From Rhodospirillales bacterium (lineage in GTDB: Bacteria > Pseudomonadota > Alphaproteobacteria > Rhodospirillales > Casp-alpha2), in contig JAJFIE010000299.1 in NCBI GenBank assembly GCA_021775275.1, positions 1 through 10,989 on the forward strand: 10,989 bases of DNA. Direction: 5' to 3'. Below are positions 1 through 6,290 of the stretch, piece after piece. Each line of letters begins with the position of its first letter. Within the stretch, counting starts at the first letter, position 1. The position numbers and the translations under genes are program-made. A model generated the notes under the pieces. The model saw nothing but the letters and a program-made list of their open reading frames with translations, ran no database searches and had not been told where the DNA came from.

Positions 1-962
1 GGCGCGGCGAAGGTGAGGAATGCCGCTGATCGGCAGACCTGCATCTCGATCAACAGTGACTGACTTTCATGGGTGCTCATACCCAGTGACTGACCCACTG
101 GCTGACTGCGCCAGCGGGCGGGCAGTCCGCGCTCGTAGAGCGCATGGCCGGTCTCATGCAGCACACCCATGAGGCTGGAGGTGAAATCCGCTTCGTCGTA
201 GCGCGTGGTGATTCGCACATCATCGGGTACGCCGCCGCAAAACGGGTGCAGGCTTACATCCAGTCGGCCATGGTCGAAATCGAAACCGATTTGTTGCATG
301 AGAGTCTCGGCCAGTGCCCGTTGCCTGGCAATGGGAAACGGCCCTTTCGGCGCAACGACTGCCGGTTGACTCGCCTGATAGTCGAGCACCTGCCCGGTGA
401 ACTCGGGCAGGAAGGCAGCCAGATCATTGAACACATTGTCGATATCCGCCGTGCGGCCACCCGGTTCGAAATCATCCAGCATGGCGTCATAGAGACCCAG
501 GTTCAGAACGGTTGCCTTGGCTTCCCCCGCTTCACGCACCAGCGCAAAAAGTGCGGTCAGTTCAGGAAGGATGGATTTGAAATCTGCCGCCGGGCGGGCT
601 TCGCGCCACTTGGCCTCGCAGGTTGCCGAGGCTCTGGTCAACGCCTCGACAAGTCCTTCGTTGAGGGCTGTGGCCTTGAGCCAGCGGTGCCTGATTTCCC
701 TGAGGTTCGCCTGTTGCCAGGCATCGAGGCCGGTATCGGCCTCAGCGGCATCCAGCAGATCGGGGATTTCCGGCGCCGTGAGCATGGTGTGGCTCACGGT
801 GTTCAGCACGGCAAGCTGTTCCGCTCGCGCCGCGCCGCCACCGGATGGCATCATGGCGGACATATCCCAGTAGAGTACCTCGGTTGCCTGATTAAGCGCG
901 CCCAGGCGCGCCATGCGGGTTTCCAGTTGCTGATAAGGGGTTGCTGAAACAGTGGCTGGCAA
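1..962 (-). CDS. M32 family (Taq-type) metallocarboxypeptidase, partial at its C-terminus
   Basis: Cytosolic zinc carboxypeptidase that removes C-terminal residues from peptides. The gene runs off the left edge: 320 codons are visible, against about 500 in the family. The zinc site is intact: HETGH at residues 269-273 and a HESQS motif with Glu299 as the third ligand, 26 residues after H273. This is the M32 arrangement, also seen in the Pyrococcus furiosus enzyme. The HESQS segment continues as LLIEMQVCRS, matching the M32 stretch after that motif. The start is TTG at 962-960, reading LPATVSATPYQQLETRMARL; no upstream ATG is in frame and a good AGGAG site lies 7 bases upstream. The N-terminal half (YQQLE, YWDMSAMMP) also fits the family. 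It diverges from znuA across a 230-base gap and probably has no functional link to it. Family assignment is confident; substrate preference cannot be seen. Confidence 0.93.
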   Translation of the reverse strand, partial: MPATVSATPYQQLETRMARLGALNQATEVLYWDMSAMMPSGGGAARAEQLAVLNTVSHTMLTAPEIPDLLDAAEADTGLDAWQQANLREIRHRWLKATALNEGLVEALTRASATCEAKWREARPAADFKSILPELTALFALVREAGEAKATVLNLGLYDAMLDDFEPGGRTADIDNVFNDLAAFLPEFTGQVLDYQASQPAVVAPKGPFPIARQRALAETLMQQIGFDFDHGRLDVSLHPFCGGVPDDVRITTRYDEADFTSSLMGVLHETGHALYERGLPARWRSQPVGQSLGMSTHESQSLLIEMQVCRSAAFLTFAA

Positions 963-969
963 GGGGTAG

Positions 970-974
970 CTCCT
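970..974 (-). promoter_or_regulatory. Ribosome binding site that decides the TTG start of the M32 carboxypeptidase
   Basis: On the minus strand AGGAG lies 7 bases before the TTG at 962-960. The only ATG just upstream in the transcript is followed at once by a stop (ATG GAA TAA). A TTG start is therefore the best reading. Confidence 0.65.
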
Positions 975-1124
975 GTGGTTATTCCATCTGGTATTTTGCA
1001 AGACAACTTCCGTATACGGCACGCGATCAGGTTTGACCATAGGAGGCCTAAAGTCGACCGAATGGGGGCAGGTTCAGGCCGACGAACAGCAATACATGGC
1101 GGCATTTGGTAATCATGGAAGCGC

Positions 1125-1153
1125 TTGACAGAAATGTTATATTATAACAATTT
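1125..1153 (+). promoter_or_regulatory. Candidate znuA promoter (-35 TTGACA, weak -10)
   Basis: TTGACA at 1125-1130 is a consensus -35 element. At the ideal 17-base spacing the -10 hexamer would be CAATTT (1148-1153), which is weak; better A/T-rich hexamers inside the Zur palindrome are too close. Position and overlap with the Zur operator support a regulated znuA promoter, but the exact -10 is uncertain. Confidence 0.45.
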
Positions 1154-1154
1154 C
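1131..1154. promoter_or_regulatory. Zur-type operator upstream of znuA
   Basis: A perfect 15-bp palindrome, TGTTATATTATAACA (1135-1149), is flanked by GAAA on the left and, after one extra A, TTTC on the right. This closely resembles the enterobacterial Zur consensus (GAAATGTTATA-N-TATAACATTTC), to which zinc-loaded Zur binds to repress zinc uptake genes. A perfect TTGACA hexamer (1125-1130) ends one base before it, so a bound repressor would cover the promoter spacer. The znuA start lies 38 bases downstream. The motif and its gene agree, which makes the assignment strong. Binding by Zur is inferred, and no zur gene is in the window. Confidence 0.85.
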
Positions 1155-1192
1155 GAATTTTCCATATCCGTTCCTGCCCATGAAAGAGTGCC

Positions 1193-2155
1193 ATGAAAAA
1201 ACAACCTAACTGTCGCCGCGCCATGTTGGGGTTCGTTGTGGCGTCCGTACTGGTATTGGTTCTGACTCAGGCGCGGGGCGCCATGGCGGCAGGCGAACCG
1301 CCACGGGTGGTGGCGTCCATCGCGCCGGTGCACAGTCTGGTTTCCATGGTCATGGCGGGGGTGGGAGAGCCAGCGCTACTGTTGCCGGGTCAAGTCTCGC
1401 CGCACGCCTATCACCTGAAGCCATCGGACGCGACCCTGTTGGAAAATGCGCAACTGGTATTCTGGATCGGCCCGGCACTGGAAACGGTGTTGAGCAAGCC
1501 CATGGAAACCATTGCCGCCGGTGGGACATCGGTCCAGCTGATGGATGCGCGCGCCATGAAAATCCTGCCACGCCGGGCGGGCGGCGTTCTGAGTCATGAT
1601 AGTGACGGGGATGATGGTGCGGACGATGGTGAGGGCAGTGCCGACCCCCATGTGTGGCTCGATCCGGTCAATGCGATTGTCATGCTGTTTGTGATCTCGG
1701 AAACTCTGGGTGAGCTGGATCCGGGGAATGCGGCCATCTACCGCGCCAACGCGATCGCCGGGATCAACCGGCTAAAGCGACTGGATTCGGAGATTGACGC
1801 GGCGCTGGCTGACGTGCGCATGGCATCCTATGTTGCGTTCCATGACGCCTATCAATACTTCGAGGAACGGTATGGCCTCACCCCGGTGGCGACGATTGTC
1901 ATTGACCCCGAACGTATGCCGGGGGCCAGACGGGTGAGCGATGTGAAAAACGCCATTACACAGTCGGGCGTAGGCTGCGTGTTCACTGAACCACAGTTTG
2001 ATCCCCGGTTGGTGTCCACGTTGATTGAAGGAACGGGCGCACGGGCGGATGAACTCGATCCGCTCGGCGCGGGTATCCCGCCCGGCCCATTATTCTATGA
2101 CGCGATGTTACGCGCCATGGCGCAAAACTTGGTGAGCTGTCTAAGCAGCCAGTAA
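1193..2155 (+). CDS. znuA: Zinc ABC transporter periplasmic zinc-binding protein ZnuA
   Basis: Cluster A-I substrate-binding protein that captures zinc in the periplasm and passes it to a ZnuB/ZnuC importer. It has 320 residues. A signal peptide covers about residues 1-33 (basic start, hydrophobic 11-25, AMAAG cleavage region). Zinc ligands by position are H71 in SPHAYHLKPSD, H153 in DPHVWLDP and H217 in AFHDAYQYF. C262 (GVGCVFTEPQF) and C315 near the C-terminus match the disulfide pair of E. coli ZnuA. The loop before H153 is normally a long His-rich stretch. Here residues 135-151 are Asp/Gly-rich with a single His (H135). A purine-rich AAAGAG lies before the ATG. The Zur-type operator upstream fits zinc repression. 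No znuB, znuC or zur is adjacent. The 3' end overlaps the convergent ctaB by 15 bases. A manganese-binding relative is possible, but the Zur box favours zinc. Confidence 0.93.
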   Translation: MKKQPNCRRAMLGFVVASVLVLVLTQARGAMAAGEPPRVVASIAPVHSLVSMVMAGVGEPALLLPGQVSPHAYHLKPSDATLLENAQLVFWIGPALETVLSKPMETIAAGGTSVQLMDARAMKILPRRAGGVLSHDSDGDDGADDGEGSADPHVWLDPVNAIVMLFVISETLGELDPGNAAIYRANAIAGINRLKRLDSEIDAALADVRMASYVAFHDAYQYFEERYGLTPVATIVIDPERMPGARRVSDVKNAITQSGVGCVFTEPQFDPRLVSTLIEGTGARADELDPLGAGIPPGPLFYDAMLRAMAQNLVSCLSSQ

Positions 2156-3085
2156 GACGGTTAGTCCGCGATCCGCTAGCAGCAGCAGGAAGATCAGAAA
2201 CAGATAGAGGATCGAAAACAGGAACAGCGGCTTCGCCGCAGCTTCGTCTTCGGTCTTCCACATGCGCCAGGCCCGGCGCAGGAACTCAATACCCAGAATG
2301 CCAACACCCACGCCATACAGCCAGCCTGACATGCCAATCGCCACAGGCACGGCGGTGGAGAGGATCATCAGAACCGTATAGATAATGATCTGTCTGCGGG
2401 TTTCGTGCTCACCTGCGACCACGGGCAGCATGGGAACACCGGCGTTTTCATAGTCGCCCCGGCGAAACAGCGCCAGCGCCCAGGTGTGTGGCGGCGTCCA
2501 CAGGAAGATAATAAAAAACAGCGCAATGGCGCCAAGTCCGACGTCGCCGGTGACGGCGGCCCAACCGATGACCGGGGGCAATGCGCCGGATGCGCCGCCG
2601 ATGACAATGTTCTGCGGTGTGCGACGTTTCAGCCACACGGTATAGATAAGCACATAATAGAGGATGGTCGCCGCCAGCAGGATAGCCGCCAGATTATTGA
2701 CGGAAACCGCCATGATGGCGACGGAGCCAATGCTCAACGCCACGCCGAACGTCAGTGCTTCCCACGGGTTCAGTCGGCCAGCGGGCAGCGGGCGGTTCAT
2801 GGTGCGGGCCATGTGCAGATCGATATCGCGGTCATACCACATGTTAATAGCGCCGGATGCACCCGCGCCAACGGCGATGCACAGAACGGCAATGATGGCG
2901 GTGTCCAGATGGATGGTTCCCGGCGCCATCATCAGGCCGACCCAGCCGGTGAAGACGACCAGTGACATAACCCGGGGTTTCAGAATAAGCGCATATTCCA
3001 CCACGCGGAAACGTGGCTGGCGTTGATCAGGGGCTTCCTGATCCGCCGAATCGGCAGATGCCGGGTTTTGATCTGCTGGGTTCAT
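2141..3085 (-). CDS. ctaB: Protoheme IX farnesyltransferase (heme O synthase) CtaB
   Basis: Inner-membrane UbiA-family prenyltransferase that joins farnesyl diphosphate to heme b to give heme O, the precursor of the heme A used by the oxidase in this window. It has 314 residues from the chosen ATG. The first Asp-rich substrate motif is NMWYDRDID (N81, D85, D89), followed by RTMNRPLPAGR. The second conserved region is RRTPQNIVIGGASGALPP (about 154-171), and DYENAGVPMLP lies at 211-221. About nine hydrophobic helices follow a hydrophilic Asp/Gln-rich N-tail of about 25 residues. The ATG at 3085-3083 overlaps the stop of the upstream gene as ATGA, which suggests translational coupling. A TTG 16 codons upstream is in frame but lies inside the upstream gene and adds no family sequence. 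It is last in the minus-strand operon, not inside the ctaC-ctaE operon. The family call is secure. Confidence 0.96.
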   Translation of the reverse strand: MNPADQNPASADSADQEAPDQRQPRFRVVEYALILKPRVMSLVVFTGWVGLMMAPGTIHLDTAIIAVLCIAVGAGASGAINMWYDRDIDLHMARTMNRPLPAGRLNPWEALTFGVALSIGSVAIMAVSVNNLAAILLAATILYYVLIYTVWLKRRTPQNIVIGGASGALPPVIGWAAVTGDVGLGAIALFFIIFLWTPPHTWALALFRRGDYENAGVPMLPVVAGEHETRRQIIIYTVLMILSTAVPVAIGMSGWLYGVGVGILGIEFLRRAWRMWKTEDEAAAKPLFLFSILYLFLIFLLLLADRGLTVLLAA

Positions 3086-4521
3086 GGTCTGTTCATACTG
3101 CCCGATTGCCGGCGCAACAAGGCTCTTGCACAAATCCAGATGAACATAATGCCGCCGATCACGGCAATGGCCGCGCCGATACCGTTCATGTAAAGCCCGA
3201 TGATAGCGCCGACTTCCTCCAGGCCTTGCGCCTCACCGGCCGTCTTGCGGGGCGCACCATACCCTCCGGCCAGGAACAGGCCGACCGAGGCGATCATCTG
3301 TCCCATGGCGTACAACCATACCAGCACTTTGACAGCGCGCCCCAATACTACAGGACGTCCGACGCCGGGTAATACGAAGCGCAGGAACAGGCCCATGAAC
3401 ACAAGATTCACGGCGGCAATGACGGCGTGATAATGCGCCGGTGTTCGTGTGTCTGCGCCATCCACGAACAGGCCAAGATACCCTCCGATGGCAAATGTCA
3501 GCAGCGACAGGAACAGACACTGGAAACCCAAATCTTCCCACGGCAGACGATCTCCGACGGGACGACGTCGAAACATGATCGCCAACGCCACGCTCATGAC
3601 CACGACGGGGGGCGCCAGCAAATACTGCAAATCCGTGAAGATTTGCCGCAGTTCACCGGAATTCGTATCATACAAGCCATAGAGAAGCGGCATGACGAGC
3701 GTTGGCAAGACGCATAAACGTAGCACAAACCGCAGTAATCCGCGTGGTATGGGCGGCTTGCCCATGGTGATGCAGCACAGCACGAACCATCCGCCCAGCA
3801 TCAGCGTGACATTCAGGTATTGCAGGGCATGGCCACCGCCCCAGAATACATCTTCGTTAAAGCGCGCATCCACCACATCCGTCATGCGCGGCAGGTAAGC
3901 GAGAAGGAAACAAATGAGCGCGATAATGAAGATAATACTACATGCCATAGCGATATCAACGAAGGGACCCGCCACGGGTTTTCCACCAGAAACATTGGCC
4001 GCGAATCGGATGATCACCAGTACCATCGCTGCGGCAAAAACCAACAGACCGGCGTAATAAAGCGGGTCAATAATGACCGGCACATAATTATTCAAGGACG
4101 CCTCGCCGCGATCCAGCAAGCCGGAAACCGCCATCAGCAGAGTACCGGCATAGGCGAAAATAATGGCAGGTCGACCGAGCACAGCCAGTCTCACTTTATC
4201 GCCGGGGGCAGCCATTGCTGTCGCTGTACTTGTCAGCACACCGAATACCGCCATGAACCAGACCACGAAGGAAAACACCACGTGGATCACCAGACCTTTT
4301 TCGAAAAATCCGATGGGCCATGGGAGGGTGTCCTCGATGCCGGGGATGCGGCTGATCGCCAGTAACAGGGCGAAGACACCGGCAAGCGCCAGCGCGCCAA
4401 TGCCCAGCGCCGCCCATGCGCGTACCTCTGCCGTCATCTGTGTTTGGCGGACACTATCGCGAAACGCCGAAAGAAAATCGACAGACGGGGCGGAAGCAGA
4501 GGAGGATGCGTGAGATTCCAT
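3082..4521 (-). CDS. Heme-copper oxidase subunit I homologue lacking the helix VII CuB histidines
   Basis: A 479-residue integral membrane protein with about 12 hydrophobic helices by eye (roughly 34-57, 76-97, 117-135, 153-173, 190-210, 228-252, 262-283, 298-317, 332-353, 363-386, 396-420, 438-467), the number found in heme-copper oxidase subunit I. It has only five histidines. H4 is in the tail. H80 (helix II) and H365 (helix X) fit the low-spin heme ligands, H363 in AHYHA the high-spin heme ligand, and H231 in FWGGGHALQY the helix VI copper ligand. Y235, four residues after H231, sits where the cross-linked Tyr of true oxidases lies. The helix VII end, where oxidases have adjacent His, reads LYGLYDTNSGE, and no K-channel Lys is seen. 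A normal CuB centre is therefore impossible. The gene follows the DUF420 gene by 14 bases and overlaps ctaB by ATGA. Heme handling, sensing or quinol chemistry are all possible; the function is not known to me. Confidence 0.8.
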   Translation of the reverse strand: MESHASSSASAPSVDFLSAFRDSVRQTQMTAEVRAWAALGIGALALAGVFALLLAISRIPGIEDTLPWPIGFFEKGLVIHVVFSFVVWFMAVFGVLTSTATAMAAPGDKVRLAVLGRPAIIFAYAGTLLMAVSGLLDRGEASLNNYVPVIIDPLYYAGLLVFAAAMVLVIIRFAANVSGGKPVAGPFVDIAMACSIIFIIALICFLLAYLPRMTDVVDARFNEDVFWGGGHALQYLNVTLMLGGWFVLCCITMGKPPIPRGLLRFVLRLCVLPTLVMPLLYGLYDTNSGELRQIFTDLQYLLAPPVVVMSVALAIMFRRRPVGDRLPWEDLGFQCLFLSLLTFAIGGYLGLFVDGADTRTPAHYHAVIAAVNLVFMGLFLRFVLPGVGRPVVLGRAVKVLVWLYAMGQMIASVGLFLAGGYGAPRKTAGEAQGLEEVGAIIGLYMNGIGAAIAVIGGIMFIWICARALLRRQSGSMNRP

Positions 4522-4535
4522 AAACTAAGGCGCCA

Positions 4536-4967
4536 CTATGGTCCCTGGTAAGGGAAAAGATGAACGGTCATGACGTATACAGCCACGCCTGAAAGACCAA
4601 CCCACATCCACAGCGGCCAGGTAAAGCGGGCAATCTGGCGATGCTTTTCGAAATTACCCTTGAAGGCCCGCCACACTGTCACCGGCACCATGCCGGTTAT
4701 GATGATCGCGCCCAGAACATGGGTGATCAACAAGGTGAAATAGAACGGGCGGATCAGCCCTTCACCGCCAAACTTTGCAAACCCGGAGTTGGCCTTGTAA
4801 ATGACATAGAAGACTAGAAATAGGGCGGATGTCACGAGCGCGCAGATCATAGCAACCTTGTGGCTCTGCTTGTCTCCACGCCGGATATAGACATAGGCGA
4901 CAGTCAGGAAAATCACCGTTACGCCATTCAGGGCTGCGATGATATGGGGGAAGTCCGTGATGCCCAT
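4536..4967 (-). CDS. DUF420 membrane protein, CtaM-like
   Basis: A 143-residue inner-membrane protein with about four helices (roughly 10-28, 38-57, 75-98, 117-136). It matches the DUF420 family: PHIIAALNG at the start, YIRRGDKQSHK, a central FGGEGLIRPFYFTLLITHVLGA and RQIARFTWPLW. Conserved-looking histidines are H8, H36, H83, H109 and H136, which suggest metal or heme contact. Firmicute DUF420 proteins (CtaM/YozB) are reported to be needed for making active heme-A oxidases. A similar assembly role next to ctaB and an aa3 operon is a reasonable inference, but the bacterial groups are distant. The gene starts 9 bases after the stop of the microprotein gene and ends 14 bases before the oxidase-like gene, so it is the second gene of this operon. 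The ATG at 4967 lacks a strong ribosome site, which fits coupled translation. Confidence 0.88.
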   Translation of the reverse strand: MGITDFPHIIAALNGVTVIFLTVAYVYIRRGDKQSHKVAMICALVTSALFLVFYVIYKANSGFAKFGGEGLIRPFYFTLLITHVLGAIIITGMVPVTVWRAFKGNFEKHRQIARFTWPLWMWVGLSGVAVYVMTVHLFPYQGP

Positions 4968-4976
4968 GATGTGTGA

Positions 4977-5057
4977 TCAGGACATCTTTACGATGATGCT
5001 GACGTACATAAAAATGGCCATGCTGATAAGAATGGCTCCGAGTACCCATTTATTCAT
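4977..5057 (-). CDS. 26-residue single-span membrane microprotein, first gene of the ctaB operon
   Basis: A small open frame that starts MNKWVLG and ends VIVKMS. It has a short basic N-end (K3), a hydrophobic stretch from W4 to V23, and a final KMS. This is what a one-helix membrane peptide looks like. An AGGA Shine-Dalgarno element (5068-5071) lies 10 bases before the ATG. The stop lies 9 bases before the DUF420 start, so the spacing is typical of an operon. I do not recognise a named family. By size and context it resembles other one-helix accessory peptides of terminal oxidases (for example CydX of bd oxidase or CcoQ of cbb3), but that is an analogy only. It could alternatively be a leader peptide for the DUF420 gene. 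Confidence 0.65.
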   Translation of the reverse strand: MNKWVLGAILISMAIFMYVSIIVKMS

Positions 5058-5405
5058 GGTATGGTTTTCCTGATTTGCGATTCTATGCATTGCCGAAGGG
5101 GATATCCACAAACGGCTGCGCATCATTACAGCGACACTACAAGAAAATCAATCACGGGGATACAACAGGGGTGCGCAGGCGGAAATCGCCGAAGAAAGCA
5201 CGTTTCAGAGGGTACATTGAGGTGTTGAAAATTCGAAGAAATTATAAAAACACCTTTGCAAACCTATGGGGTCATGGTAGCAAAATCGGAAATTCGCCCA
5301 AAGACACAATCGTTGTATGGGTACTTTAGCTGGAATGCGCAACGAGTGGTCCATGATAACCATAAGTGCGAATTCCCAATGACAAATTGATTTAGGTTAA
5401 CTTGG
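5058..5405. other. Divergent intergenic region between the ctaB operon and ctaC
   Basis: This 348-base stretch separates two operons transcribed away from each other and must hold both promoters. I see no convincing protein gene: an 84-codon plus-strand frame inside it is basic, low in hydrophobic order and unlike any family I know. Features visible are a TATAAT on the minus strand (5246-5241) without a good -35, a GGTGTT/AACACC inverted repeat (5221-5226 and 5249-5254) around the same A/T-rich core, and a TTGAT half-site at 5387-5391. None is enough to name a regulator. Parts of it are noticeably A/T-richer than the flanking genes. Confidence 0.5.
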
Positions 5406-6263
5406 ATGGGTGACATGCTGAAAAGACTGTCTGTCTTCGTGTTGACGCTGATGGCGGGAGCCATGGTGCTGGGTGGAGAGGTCATGGCGCAACAATATCG
5501 TTCCGAGCCATGGCAAATGGGGTTCCAGGAACCGCGTTCGCCGTCCGCTGAACGGATTTTTGCGTTCCATGACATGTTGCTCGTAATCGAGGCCGCAATT
5601 GTGATCTTCGTGCTGGGGATTATGACCTACATCATCGTCAAATTTAATTCCAAGGCCAATCCAACACCGTCGAAGACCAGCCATAACACGCTGCTGGAAG
5701 TGGTCTGGACGATCGTTCCAATTATCATTCTCGTGGTGATCGCGGTGCCGTCCCTGAAACTGCTGTACTTCACGGATCGCACCTATGATCCGGAGTTGAC
5801 CATCAAGGTCACCGGCAATCAGTGGTACTGGACCTACGAATACCCCGATAACAACGACATTGAGTTCGACAGTGTCTACGTTCCCGATGATGAACTGGAG
5901 GAAGGTCAGCCGCGGATGCTCTCCGTGGACAGCCCACTTGTTCTGCCGGTGGACACCAACATCCGTATTCTGCTGGCCTCCAATGACGTGATCCATAACT
6001 TCGCCATGCCGGCGCTGGGCTTGAAGCTGGATACTACGCCGGGCCGGGCCAACGAAACCTGGGTATCCATCAATGACGAAGGCACCTACTACGGCATGTG
6101 CTCGGAACTATGCGGTGTGAACCATGGGTTCATGCCGGTCCAGATCGAGGCCGTGTCCAAGGAGGCCTTTAACGAATGGCTCGTCAGCGCGGAGGAAGAA
6201 TTCGGCTCGAACGACTCCCGCTCCGACGAAGTTGTGAAATTTGCCGCGGCGTTAGGCCAGTAA
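5406..6263 (+). CDS. ctaC: Cytochrome c oxidase subunit II (CuA subunit)
   Basis: Accepts electrons from cytochrome c through the binuclear CuA centre and passes them to heme a. The protein has 285 residues. A signal peptide covers about 1-28 (MVLGGEVMAQ), followed by two membrane helices near 54-77 and 98-120, then a periplasmic cupredoxin domain. The aromatic patch NQWYWTYEYP lies at 138-147. CuA ligands are all present: H197, C232, E234, C236, H240 and M243 (motif CSELCGVNHGFM). There is no C-terminal cytochrome c fusion. ATG at 5406 is used here. ATG at 5415 (MLKRLSVF) gives a more typical signal peptide start, with GGATGG just upstream, and may be the real one; the mature protein is the same. 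It is first in the oxidase operon, 27 bases before ctaD. Confidence 0.97.
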   Translation: MGDMLKRLSVFVLTLMAGAMVLGGEVMAQQYRSEPWQMGFQEPRSPSAERIFAFHDMLLVIEAAIVIFVLGIMTYIIVKFNSKANPTPSKTSHNTLLEVVWTIVPIIILVVIAVPSLKLLYFTDRTYDPELTIKVTGNQWYWTYEYPDNNDIEFDSVYVPDDELEEGQPRMLSVDSPLVLPVDTNIRILLASNDVIHNFAMPALGLKLDTTPGRANETWVSINDEGTYYGMCSELCGVNHGFMPVQIEAVSKEAFNEWLVSAEEEFGSNDSRSDEVVKFAAALGQ

Positions 6264-6290
6264 GGCGAGATAAAGGAAAAGGCGAGAACA

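Noticed and set aside
1041..1112. AGGAGG followed by a 16-codon frame (MGAGSGRR...) upstream of znuA
   Set aside because: The ribosome-like site is 15 bases from the ATG, too far for good initiation, and the frame lies upstream of the likely znuA promoter.
2405..2965. Plus-strand open frame antisense to ctaB
   Set aside because: Low-complexity polar product with no domain; ctaB on the other strand is unmistakable.
3820..4365. Plus-strand open frame antisense to the oxidase-like gene
   Set aside because: Product is full of His, Gln, Asn and Arg with no recognisable structure; the membrane protein on the minus strand explains the sequence.
5075..5329. 84-codon plus-strand frame in the divergent intergenic region
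   Set aside because: No good ribosome site, odd basic composition and no family resemblance; it overlaps the expected promoter region of two operons.
5387..5400. TTGAT-N4-GTTAA as an FNR-type oxygen-response site before ctaC
   Set aside because: Only the left half matches TTGAT-N4-ATCAA, so it is not enough to claim an FNR site.
5397..5996. Minus-strand open frame antisense to ctaC
   Set aside because: Covered by the confident ctaC gene and without any family signal.
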